Shown piece by piece: positions 5,466-12,015 of a stretch of 20,417 nucleotides of DNA. How positions within the stretch are numbered: the stretch's first letter is position 1; each line of letters starts with the position of its first letter. The stretch comes from a virus. The notes under the pieces are model-generated. The model made no database searches, had not been told where the DNA came from, and saw only the letters and a list, made by a program, of their open reading frames with translations. The position numbers were made by a program, and so were the translations under genes. The stretch spans positions 1-20,417 of the IMG/VR virus record IMGVR_UViG_3300031787_001036; one strand, 5' to 3'.

Positions 5466-6470
5466 TTATTCATATATTGTCCAATCAATGCCTATAACGA
5501 ATCCAGTAGTTCTCTTTACATTGTGAACCAATTCACGAATATCAACTGCTTTCCTAGCACTCCACCCATCATGTTCAAAGAAGTGTTGATTCTTTGTCTT
5601 TTTCAAATACCTCTGTATCATCTTTCTCACTTGAGCCTCTAATTCCCTATAAATTTCACTTTTCATCTTGGCATTGAGTCTTTGTCCTTTGTTCATAGAT
5701 CTCTTACTTCTTATGAACTTCCACATCAATCTCAGTTCTTGTTGATATTGCTGTATCCATGTATTCTGTTTTAATTGATTAATCATAAATCTATTGAAAT
5801 TCACATAGGCATAGATGTTGCCATTGTATCTTGTAGAGATCTGTGCTCCAGTGAGTAGGGCATGTAGGATCTTTTTGATTGTCTGCGTGTCTAACTCTAA
5901 CTGTTCACTGAGTTGCTGTCTTACCTCAGTTCTGTCCTCAATATATTGGTCTAGATGGGGTGTGGGGTGTGCGAATCCCATTTGGCGTGCGTGTTGTAGG
6001 ATCAGTGTTTGGGCACAACAACGGATGTCATATTCATAGTCATAGCCAGCACGGGCTAATATAGTGCGTTTGACTCGTTTGGGATAATTCTGTAGTTCAT
6101 GATAGAGCCTATGCCCTTGCTCTTTATATTCTATTTGGCCTGTAGCCAACTGATCTAACGTTGCCTGTTTGACTGCGGGTTCTAGATTTATAAGACCCAA
6201 TTGTTGTTTGAGATCTTTTACTGATTCAACTCGTTGACGATATCGTTTACATTGACCTGTGGCCATGTTCCAATGACTGTCAACACATTCTAATAAATGT
6301 GTTTTGAGATATTGGGCAAGAGGTCTAGCAGTGTTGCCCCAGTATCGTGTAAACTGTGTTTGAGCCACAGGTCTTACTTCACCTGGCTTGAGATATAGGT
6401 CAATGAATTCTAATGCTTGTAGACATCTAGATCTTATTCTGGGATCATTAAAATTGGGTGTGTAGGTCAT
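5466..6470 (-). CDS. Palm-polymerase-like protein (tentative), function unknown
   Basis: The 334-residue product is basic in its C-terminal half. Three segments in order resemble the A-family DNA polymerase / T7 RNA polymerase palm. The first is YDYEYDIRCCAQTLI with Asp148 (motif A-like). The second is TIKKILHALLTGAQ, in which Lys199 and Gly208 are nine residues apart like the Lys and Gly of motif B, though the usual Tyr is Thr207. The third is HFFEHDGW with His300-Asp301 (motif C-like), followed by a final strand after TTGFVIGIDW. The spacings (about 51 and 102 residues) are near those of bacterial Pol I. At 334 residues it is far smaller than those enzymes and has no visible exonuclease domain. 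It follows a small Cys/His protein gene with an ATGA overlap. A replication initiator or primase is an alternative. Confidence 0.9.
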   Translation of the reverse strand: MTYTPNFNDPRIRSRCLQALEFIDLYLKPGEVRPVAQTQFTRYWGNTARPLAQYLKTHLLECVDSHWNMATGQCKRYRQRVESVKDLKQQLGLINLEPAVKQATLDQLATGQIEYKEQGHRLYHELQNYPKRVKRTILARAGYDYEYDIRCCAQTLILQHARQMGFAHPTPHLDQYIEDRTEVRQQLSEQLELDTQTIKKILHALLTGAQISTRYNGNIYAYVNFNRFMINQLKQNTWIQQYQQELRLMWKFIRSKRSMNKGQRLNAKMKSEIYRELEAQVRKMIQRYLKKTKNQHFFEHDGWSARKAVDIRELVHNVKRTTGFVIGIDWTIYE

Positions 6471-6685
6471 AAGTTCAAATCATCCGCAGTTTTTATCATT
6501 TTGATATGTCTTGGTCTTATTTCAGCAAGATCATTATCCAATAACATTCGCATGTCTTGACGACTTAACCATTGAATCCATTTTTTATGTGTTTTACACA
6601 CAAGACTGGCTGTGTGTATTTTTTCTGGATGATAGACAATCCAGACTGGACACGTGTCGTGACGTGTGTGAGAAGTTATAGACAT
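6467..6685 (-). CDS. Small Cys/His protein, possibly zinc-binding
   Basis: The product has 72 residues: MSITSHTRHDTCPVWIVYHP, then LVCKTHKKWIQWLSRQDM. Cys12, Cys30 and His33, with several nearby histidines, could bind a metal. The segment 'C..H.K.IQWLS..D' is one I associate with small phage proteins encoded near replication genes, but I cannot name a family. ATG 6685 has an AGGA ribosome site seven bases away. A sigma70-like promoter (6724-6752) lies directly upstream, so this is the first gene of the non-structural operon. Its stop overlaps the polymerase-like start (ATGA), suggesting that the two proteins are made in linked amounts and may work together. Confidence 0.85.
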   Translation of the reverse strand: MSITSHTRHDTCPVWIVYHPEKIHTASLVCKTHKKWIQWLSRQDMRMLLDNDLAEIRPRHIKMIKTADDLNL

Positions 6686-6723
6686 AGATTTTTCCTAGAG
6701 TAAATTGTGCGGCTGTCACCACT

Positions 6724-6752
6724 ATTATTTAGCATTTATAGGAAAAAGTCAA
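6724..6752 (-). promoter_or_regulatory. Sigma70-like promoter of the polymerase-like operon
   Basis: The minus strand has TTGACT (6752-6747), a 17-base spacer and AATAAT (6729-6724), 38 bases before the start codon. The spacer also includes TATAAATG, one base off a T4-type late motif, so early and late use are both conceivable. It follows the terminator at 6781-6806. Confidence 0.6.
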
Positions 6753-6780
6753 TAATTTTTGGTTGGATTGGGCAAAATAG

Positions 6781-6806
6781 TCAAAAGAAAGCCCCTTGCG
6801 GGGCTT
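6781..6806 (-). terminator. Strong intrinsic terminator with GCAA loop
   Basis: AAGCCCC and GGGGCTT form a perfect 7-bp stem closed by a GCAA tetraloop (GNRA class), followed on the minus strand by TTTCTTTTGA. It ends the structured RNA stretch and isolates the promoter at 6724-6752. Confidence 0.93.
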
Positions 6807-6955
6807 CCCAACCCATAGGATAGGTTTGCGGACTGGTATACGGAGTGTAAAAGATGACAGCCTTTACATTAAGGAACCCAAACATGACTTTGGTCCAGTC
6901 CTGGATATGAGGGGACATATCCTAGTAGAGCACGAATGGCAATACGTTTTCTACA
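6781..6955 (-). ncRNA. Candidate structured RNA of about 170 nt
   Basis: On the minus strand, between the stop of the 6959-7354 gene and a strong terminator, five hairpins follow one another. They are 6954-6925 (GTAGA/TCTAC with inner ACG/CGT), 6922-6903 (GGATATG/CATATCC), 6896-6873 (GGA-CCAAA/TTTGG-TCC with a two-base bulge), 6868-6846 (TGTAAAG/TTTTACA) and the terminator. An ATAAATA motif at 6960-6966 precedes it. A 45-codon frame (ATG 6918 to TGA 6781) exists, but its AGGA is only one base from the ATG, it contains three CCG codons that look unusual next to neighbouring genes, and its end is the terminator itself. The plus-strand frame over the same bases starts at TTG and lacks a ribosome site. 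No known RNA family is recognised. Confidence 0.5.
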
Positions 6956-6958
6956 AAA

Positions 6959-7354
6959 TTATTTATCTCTGTTTAAGAAAAAAGTAATAAAAACAGGTTG
7001 GCTTTTTTCCGTATCAACATCAAAAACTCCAGTTTCTGGATTGCGTGTTTTACGGCAGTTTTCACAACTTTCACGCCAATGACGCTGAGGATATTGATAG
7101 ATCTTTTTATTAACCACACGGTTTACCACAACTAAATGGCAGTCTTCACAGACCTGTGGCTTGTGTTTGATCCGTTTGACTTTGACGCCCAGGGTTGAAT
7201 TTTTCTTGTGGTCTATAACCAATTCTTGTCCTTGACGCCAAACACTTTCTGGCTGTGTGGCCTTGCGTATTGAAGGTCCTACGGGTGGTTTAGCAGGCGC
7301 AATTTCCGCCAACTGAGATAGTGTTTCTATAAATTTTTTGTGCTCCATGCTCAT
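6959..7354 (-). CDS. Zinc-ribbon-like protein, function unknown
   Basis: The product has 131 residues. It shows two CxxC pairs, Cys69-Glu-Asp-Cys72 and Cys97-Glu-Asn-Cys100, with a basic segment between them (VNRVVNKKIYQYPQRHWRES). This is the layout of a zinc ribbon that binds nucleic acid or protein. The N-terminus has a helix (EHKKFIETLSQLAEIAP) and a proline-rich linker. The C-terminus, KSQPVFITFFLNRDK, is a likely strand. ATG 7354 lies 18 bases after the upstream stop with no good ribosome site; an in-frame ATG at 7348 is an alternative. The stop codon overlaps the ATAAATA motif of the structured RNA. It is the last gene of the fiber/holin-like cluster, and a transcription-factor role is only a possibility. 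Confidence 0.85.
   Translation of the reverse strand: MSMEHKKFIETLSQLAEIAPAKPPVGPSIRKATQPESVWRQGQELVIDHKKNSTLGVKVKRIKHKPQVCEDCHLVVVNRVVNKKIYQYPQRHWRESCENCRKTRNPETGVFDVDTEKSQPVFITFFLNRDK
6960..6966 (-). promoter_or_regulatory. ATAAATA late-promoter-like motif before the structured RNA
   Basis: The minus strand reads GAGATAAATAATTTTG, containing the T4-type late core ATAAATA. It overlaps the stop codon of the 6959-7354 gene and lies six bases before the first hairpin of the candidate RNA, close to where a transcript start would be expected. Confidence 0.4.
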
Positions 7355-7372
7355 ACTTATGGAGCGGATCTG

Positions 7373-7654
7373 TTAACCTAAAACAAATTTGGCTATGACA
7401 GCCACAGCAGCCGCAAAGCCCAAAGTATACCAACGCCAGTTTTCCAAACTCATAATGCGTTGATTCTGCTCTTTGTGAGCGGAGTTTTCACTGTCTCTCA
7501 GTGCTTTTACTTCATTTAAGATAAGTTCACGTGTTTTGTGTAGGCAGGCATGAACTTCCTTTATATCCGCCCTTACTTCGTCTAACTTGACGCTTATTGT
7601 TTCTACTTTTGTTTCTAATACAGCAACGCGGCTGTTCACTGATTCTCTTGTCAT
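7373..7654 (-). CDS. XhlA-like coiled-coil membrane protein
   Basis: From ATG 7654 the product has 93 residues. Residues of about 5-65 form a long charged helix with heptad spacing (SRVAVLETKVETISVKLDEV, later NEVKALRDSENSAHKEQNQR). Then come LENWRWY and a hydrophobic C-terminal helix TLGFAAAVAVIAKFVLG. This layout, an N-terminal coiled coil with one membrane helix at the end, matches the XhlA family, which acts with a holin in phage-mediated lysis. Tail-anchored membrane proteins of other function look similar. The ORF could start at TTG 7660, but ATG 7654 has AAGGA at proper spacing within the stop region of the upstream gene. No endolysin gene is visible in the window. Confidence 0.85.
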   Translation of the reverse strand: MTRESVNSRVAVLETKVETISVKLDEVRADIKEVHACLHKTRELILNEVKALRDSENSAHKEQNQRIMSLENWRWYTLGFAAAVAVIAKFVLG

Positions 7655-7663
7655 GATCAATCC

Positions 7664-8368
7664 TTATGTAAATTGTGCGTAAAATGTAAACAGGCCCATT
7701 TGTTGTGCTGAGGCAGCACTTATACTGATGGTTGAGTCTGTGGCTGTGTCATTTTGATCCCATAGGAACGTTTTTACATACAACACAGATCCTTGTGTGT
7801 ATTCTTGAACTGTGCCCTGACCATCTGTTGACAATGTTGAACCTCTGGTCAATGTTCCTGTAGTGCCAAATCCATAAAAAGCAAAGCCAATACCTGGTTC
7901 TACAAGATTGCTCAATGACAGAGTTTGATTGGTCACAGTAGTTCCACTGGCCACGTGATTTTGTTCCAAATCACCAATAGTAGTTGATGCTATAGTCCAG
8001 TTTGGTCTATAGAATAACATAAGTTTTCTATGCGCGGTTGCGGCACTGGCTGATTGTCCAGTGATTGTGGTGTTGACATCACCACTGCCTAATACCTTAT
8101 AACTCAGTGTCCATCTGTGTGTTGAACCATTGTAGGTAGTAATGTTGGTAAAGTTCAATGGTGTGGTATTGGTAGTTGTCAGTGTGTTGATACGATCAAA
8201 CAAGAAAGCAATGTCACCTGCCTGTGTGGTTGCGGGAATACTAATGGTGTAAGTGCCACTGGTAGCACTTTCAGTGCTGGTCACATAGGTAAAACTCTTG
8301 TTCACTGAGGCTCCTGCGCCACCTCCGCCCATGTATAATTGACCATGTAATCCAGAAGCAAATGGCAT
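7664..8368 (-). CDS. Fiber-associated structural protein
   Basis: The product has 234 residues starting MPFASGLHGQLYMGGGGAGA, followed by a Thr/Ser-rich beta sandwich (YTISIPATTQAGDIAFLFDR, then RWTLSYKVLGSGDVNTTITG and AHRKLMLFYRPNW). The pattern of 'T-Q-A-G-D-(I/V)-A', 'L-S-Y-K-V' and 'R-P' strands resembles single-domain structural proteins found beside phage fiber genes, possibly a carbohydrate-binding tip or fiber accessory. I cannot assign a family. Its ATG shares one base with the stop of the third fiber gene (TAATG), with AAGGAT upstream, so the two are translationally coupled and probably made in matched amounts. Its stop is followed by the ribosome site of the XhlA-like gene. Confidence 0.85.
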   Translation of the reverse strand: MPFASGLHGQLYMGGGGAGASVNKSFTYVTSTESATSGTYTISIPATTQAGDIAFLFDRINTLTTTNTTPLNFTNITTYNGSTHRWTLSYKVLGSGDVNTTITGQSASAATAHRKLMLFYRPNWTIASTTIGDLEQNHVASGTTVTNQTLSLSNLVEPGIGFAFYGFGTTGTLTRGSTLSTDGQGTVQEYTQGSVLYVKTFLWDQNDTATDSTISISAASAQQMGLFTFYAQFT

Positions 8369-10407
8369 TATGCGTATCCTTTGCTGAGTGTTGCGTAGTA
8401 GGTAGTGCCAATATAACTCACAGTCAGTATGTCAATGGCATTGGCTGCTGTTGACAGTGTTTTACTAGCACCAGCAAACTTCATTGTTGAAGTCAATGTT
8501 CTACTACCTGTGGCATCCTGTGTGATAATAAATGTGATAGTTTGTCCACTTACTGGACTGCTAAATGCTGACAGAGTAAAGTTGCCAGTGGCTGTGATAG
8601 TTTGAACGTTGCCGTTGGCAGCATTTGGCGTCAATGTTGTAGCACCACTGTTGCCTATGGCAAACACAGTATCACGATAATCTACAAGAGTAGGGCTGGT
8701 AATTGTAGCATTAGTGCTTAATACTGCTGAACCTGTGCCCGTGACAGATTCAAATTCACGCATTTCAACCCAACTTGTAGCATCATTAGATCCAGTATTA
8801 GTTACATGAACTCTCATGGCACTACCACTTGGAACAGTTCCTACAAGAGCACTGGTTGAAGTATTAACAGTTGTAGTCTGACCACTGTTATTAACAAAAT
8901 AGAATCCTTCACCAAAACTCATTGTGCTGGTAGAAGGCAGTGTGAAAGTAGTTCCTGACCCACCATAGATATGCTGTATGTAGTTGCTGGCATTAGTCAA
9001 TGTCGCTGTGGCACTATTTGTAGCAGTATATGTGGTCAAATTATCCCACGCATCTCTGGCTGTGGCGGCGTTGGTTCCGCCATTAGCCAATGGTAATGTG
9101 CCTGTGACAGCCGCTGTCAAACTTATTTGACTCCAACTGGCTTGATTTGAGCCGTTTGTGGTCAAAGCATAATTGGCTGTGCCTGCTGTTTGAGGCCAGT
9201 TTACACCATCAAGCACCACATTACCTGTGCCGTTGGGTGTAATTGAAATATTTTGATTAGCACCTTGGTTAATAGTGATATTACCACTGTTACTGCCTGC
9301 GTTGGTGTTCAGCACAAGACTACCACTGCTGTTGGTGGTCAATGTGGCAGTGATGTTGGGATCACCTATGCGAACTGTGTCAGAGTTAAGATACACGTCA
9401 CCAGTGCCTGCGGGTGAAAATTCAAAGTTTCCATTGGCACCAGAATTTATTAAAATTGATCCTGAACTAGTGCCATTATTTGTGCTGATTGTTAAACTGC
9501 CTGTGCCGTTTGTGGTTAACACAGCATTGGTGTTGGCATCACCAATTTGAACAGTATCTGCTACCAATTGAACGTCACCTGTGCCATTGGGTGTGATTGT
9601 GATAGCACCGTTTGTGGTAACGCCTGTGATAGCATCAGTGCTCACAGCACCAATGTGTGTGCCACGAAAGTTTGTGGCCTGTATGTCACCTTGTGTGCCT
9701 GAAAATACTTCACTGGTGTTGGTAGCATCAGGAATAAATGTCAAATAACCTGTTGAGTCATCATAGCCAAAGAATCCCACTTTGGCTGTGGTGCCGTTGT
9801 GCCAACGAAACTCAATGCCTCTATCTTTGTTATCATCTGTGGTAGGAGCAGTGTCGCCACCCAGTGTAAAAATTGGATCATCTACAGTGACAGTAGTTGA
9901 GTTTACAGTTGTGGTTGTTCCATCAACTTGTAGATCACTTGAGATTATGACCTTGCCTGTGCCTGAAGGTGTTAATGTGATATTGGCATTTGCGCCATTG
10001 CCAATAGTAATTGTGGGATCTGGATCATTGCCTTCATTGGTGGTCAATACTAAATTGCCAGTGCCATATGTTGAAATTCGTGCTTCTGAGTTTAAATCAC
10101 CAACACGCAGTGCGTCTGTTATTATGTGAACATCGCCAGTGCCGTTGGGTTCAATTGTGATATTGCCATTACTGGTGCTGACAATTGAGTTGCCGTTAAC
10201 GTCAAGATTGCCGCCAAGTTGTGGTGTTGTGTCTTCTACAACATTGTCAATGCCGCCAGCACCTTCACTGATAGTGACATAGGTGCCATTGCCCTTTTTA
10301 AAGTGTAGTGTGCCGTCTGTGAGATTAAGACCAATTTGGCCTTCTACTGTATCGCCTGACTGCCAAGTGTAGCCAGTTGTGGTTGTTCGTTTATGTCTGA
10401 TTGCCAT
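8368..10407 (-). CDS. Tail fiber protein 3
   Basis: The product has 679 residues. The N-terminus MAIRHKRTTTTGYTWQSGDT is a short attachment-type segment shared in style with fiber 2 (MAIRIKRSSGN). Then comes VVEDTTPQLGGNLDVNG, followed by three copies of a roughly 70-residue repeat: 'ITPNGTGDV.L..DTV.IGD......LTTNGTGSL...TN.G..SG.I.I..GANGNI'. A 'DGVNWP..AGTANYALTTNG' block and a long beta-rich C-terminal domain ending TYYATLSKGYA complete it. These repeats suggest a trimeric beta-helix shaft. The C-terminal domain differs from those of fibers 1 and 2, so receptor specificity probably differs. A GAGGT ribosome site precedes ATG 10407. It is coupled to the 7664-8368 gene. Confidence 0.9.
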   Translation of the reverse strand: MAIRHKRTTTTGYTWQSGDTVEGQIGLNLTDGTLHFKKGNGTYVTISEGAGGIDNVVEDTTPQLGGNLDVNGNSIVSTSNGNITIEPNGTGDVHIITDALRVGDLNSEARISTYGTGNLVLTTNEGNDPDPTITIGNGANANITLTPSGTGKVIISSDLQVDGTTTTVNSTTVTVDDPIFTLGGDTAPTTDDNKDRGIEFRWHNGTTAKVGFFGYDDSTGYLTFIPDATNTSEVFSGTQGDIQATNFRGTHIGAVSTDAITGVTTNGAITITPNGTGDVQLVADTVQIGDANTNAVLTTNGTGSLTISTNNGTSSGSILINSGANGNFEFSPAGTGDVYLNSDTVRIGDPNITATLTTNSSGSLVLNTNAGSNSGNITINQGANQNISITPNGTGNVVLDGVNWPQTAGTANYALTTNGSNQASWSQISLTAAVTGTLPLANGGTNAATARDAWDNLTTYTATNSATATLTNASNYIQHIYGGSGTTFTLPSTSTMSFGEGFYFVNNSGQTTTVNTSTSALVGTVPSGSAMRVHVTNTGSNDATSWVEMREFESVTGTGSAVLSTNATITSPTLVDYRDTVFAIGNSGATTLTPNAANGNVQTITATGNFTLSAFSSPVSGQTITFIITQDATGSRTLTSTMKFAGASKTLSTAANAIDILTVSYIGTTYYATLSKGYA

Positions 10408-10435
10408 AGAGTTACCTCATTAAATTGATTAGGCT

Positions 10436-10452
10436 GGGGGCATTTCACCCCC
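10436..10452. other. GC-rich hairpin between fiber genes 2 and 3
   Basis: GGGGG and CCCCC enclose CATTTCA. On the plus strand a T-rich run (TTGTGTTTTTAT) follows, so by sequence it looks like a terminator for plus-strand, antisense transcripts. On the minus strand no T-tract follows, so fiber transcripts may pass through with only pausing or processing. Confidence 0.6.
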
Positions 10453-10467
10453 TTGTGTTTTTATATA

Positions 10468-12003
10468 TTAAAATGTGCCGTCGTCAACGTGCTGACTGAA
10501 TTCCAGTGCTGAAGCGCCACTGTTGACTTTAACATAGTAACCACCTGCGCCACTGTAACTTGCTGGAACATCAGTTAGGCCAGTGAATACGCTTACGCCA
10601 CTGGTCTGTGCTACCCAACTTAACTGTCCTGAACCATTGGTCTTTAACACATAGTTGGCTGAACCATCGCTGGTAGGCCAGTTAAGGCCATCAAGCACAA
10701 TTTTACCTGTGCCATGTGGAGTAATTGAAATATCAGCATTTGATCCGTTGGCAATTTGAATAACACCACTGTCCAAGGCATTTGGAGCACCTGTAGTAAG
10801 GGCAAGATTCATTGTGCCCATTGAAGTAATGACCTGTGTTGTAGTTCCAGTGACATCACCTAATACCAACATATTTTGAGCCGCAGTTATTGCTCTAGTG
10901 CTTGATGTAAAGTTATTGCTGGAGAATTCAACAGCAAAACTGTGACCACCATCAGTAGCATATTCACCACCAGCACGAGCAAATGTAGACGAGGCAGCGG
11001 CACTGTCACGAACAGCATAAGCAACAGCACTCATATGTCCATCCATGTTGGCCAATACATCTGCTGTAAAATTACGTTGAGCAATTAGGGCATTTGATGC
11101 TGTGCCTGTTGATGCTGTTCTACGAGCCAAGGTAGCACTAGTGCCGTCTTTGTTAAGCACAATTGAACCACTGCCATTAGGAGCAATCACAATGTTGCCA
11201 TTGCTAACTGAAACTATTTCTTGAGAATTAACATCCAATGCGCCACCTAGTTGTGGAGTTGTATCTTGAACTAAATCTGTAATACCTTGAGTGATTGTTG
11301 TGGCAATAGCACCATTGGTAATGGTAATGCCTGTGCCTGCTGAAAAGTGAGCACGAACATCGCTGGCTGAAGGACCTGTGTAGGTAATAACACCTGTGGA
11401 GTTATCATAACTTAATGCGCCATCACCACCTGAATCTGTTACGCTGATGCTTTGACGAGCGCGACTTTGTGTAAAATAAAGATTTGTTGAACCTTCTGTA
11501 ACAGCATCAGTTGATCCTGGACTTGCTGAAATTTCAACATAAGTTGATCCACTCCAGCGATATGTTTTAGCAGTGTCTACTGTAACATAAATTTTACCAC
11601 TTGAACCAGTGGCTGGGAATCCTGCTAGGTTAGCATATTCTTCAACGTCATCTACATAACTAGGCAGTTGACTTGATGGAACTAGTCCTGAACTATCCAA
11701 TGACGCATAACCATTGGCCTGTCCTTTGGCACTTGTTGCTTGAGCACCGCTGACATCAGCAACACCAATTGTAACAGCACCAGTGCGACCAGCAACTGAT
11801 GTTACTGTGTTAACCTGAGCACCTGCTTCAATGCCGTTGACTTTGTCAACAAACTTACGTCCGCCAATTTCACGAACTGTGCCGCCAATCTCACCATAGT
11901 ATAGTGTTCCGCCATTGCTAGAGCCTTCTGCGTAGGCCAACTGACCACTTTCTAATAGTGAGGGCGCGGTATTCCCTGAACTTCTCTTAATTCTAATAGC
12001 CAT
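10468..12003 (-). CDS. Tail fiber protein 2
   Basis: The product has 511 residues. It begins MAIRIKRSSGNTAPSLLESG, a type of N-terminus common in marine phage fibers. This is followed by TSVAGRTGAVTIGVADVSGA and SYVDDVEEYANLAGFPATGS, then KIYVTVDTAKTYRWSGSTYV. A VQDTTPQLGGALDVN block, a repeat region of the type seen in the neighbours, and a DGLNWPTSDGSANYVLKTNG block come next. It ends QHVDDGTF. The ribosome site AAAAGGAGG before ATG 12003 is the best in the window, consistent with high expression. Its last residues (DDGTF) echo the end of fiber 1 (DDGFF). The gene is separated from fiber 3 by a 60-base gap holding a hairpin. Confidence 0.9.
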   Translation of the reverse strand: MAIRIKRSSGNTAPSLLESGQLAYAEGSSNGGTLYYGEIGGTVREIGGRKFVDKVNGIEAGAQVNTVTSVAGRTGAVTIGVADVSGAQATSAKGQANGYASLDSSGLVPSSQLPSYVDDVEEYANLAGFPATGSSGKIYVTVDTAKTYRWSGSTYVEISASPGSTDAVTEGSTNLYFTQSRARQSISVTDSGGDGALSYDNSTGVITYTGPSASDVRAHFSAGTGITITNGAIATTITQGITDLVQDTTPQLGGALDVNSQEIVSVSNGNIVIAPNGSGSIVLNKDGTSATLARRTASTGTASNALIAQRNFTADVLANMDGHMSAVAYAVRDSAAASSTFARAGGEYATDGGHSFAVEFSSNNFTSSTRAITAAQNMLVLGDVTGTTTQVITSMGTMNLALTTGAPNALDSGVIQIANGSNADISITPHGTGKIVLDGLNWPTSDGSANYVLKTNGSGQLSWVAQTSGVSVFTGLTDVPASYSGAGGYYVKVNSGASALEFSQHVDDGTF

Positions 12004-12015
12004 GAGGGCCTCCTT

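Noticed and set aside
6781-6918. A 45-codon minus-strand frame (ATG 6918 to TGA 6781)
   Set aside because: The AGGA is only one base from the ATG, three CCG codons look out of place, and the last codons are the terminator stem. It is kept as an alternative under the RNA entry, not as a gene.
6807-6960. A tRNA gene in the structured stretch
   Set aside because: No T-arm GTTC-R-A motif, no acceptor stem pairing and no anticodon loop could be placed on either strand.
6796-6987. A plus-strand frame of 63 codons across the structured RNA stretch
   Set aside because: It starts at TTG inside the terminator hairpin, has no ribosome site, and would be the only plus-strand gene in the window. The hairpins on the minus strand explain the sequence better.
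9275-10129. Long plus-strand frames opposite the fiber genes
   Set aside because: They are mirror frames caused by the biased Thr/Gly/Asn codons of the repeats, with no ribosome sites.
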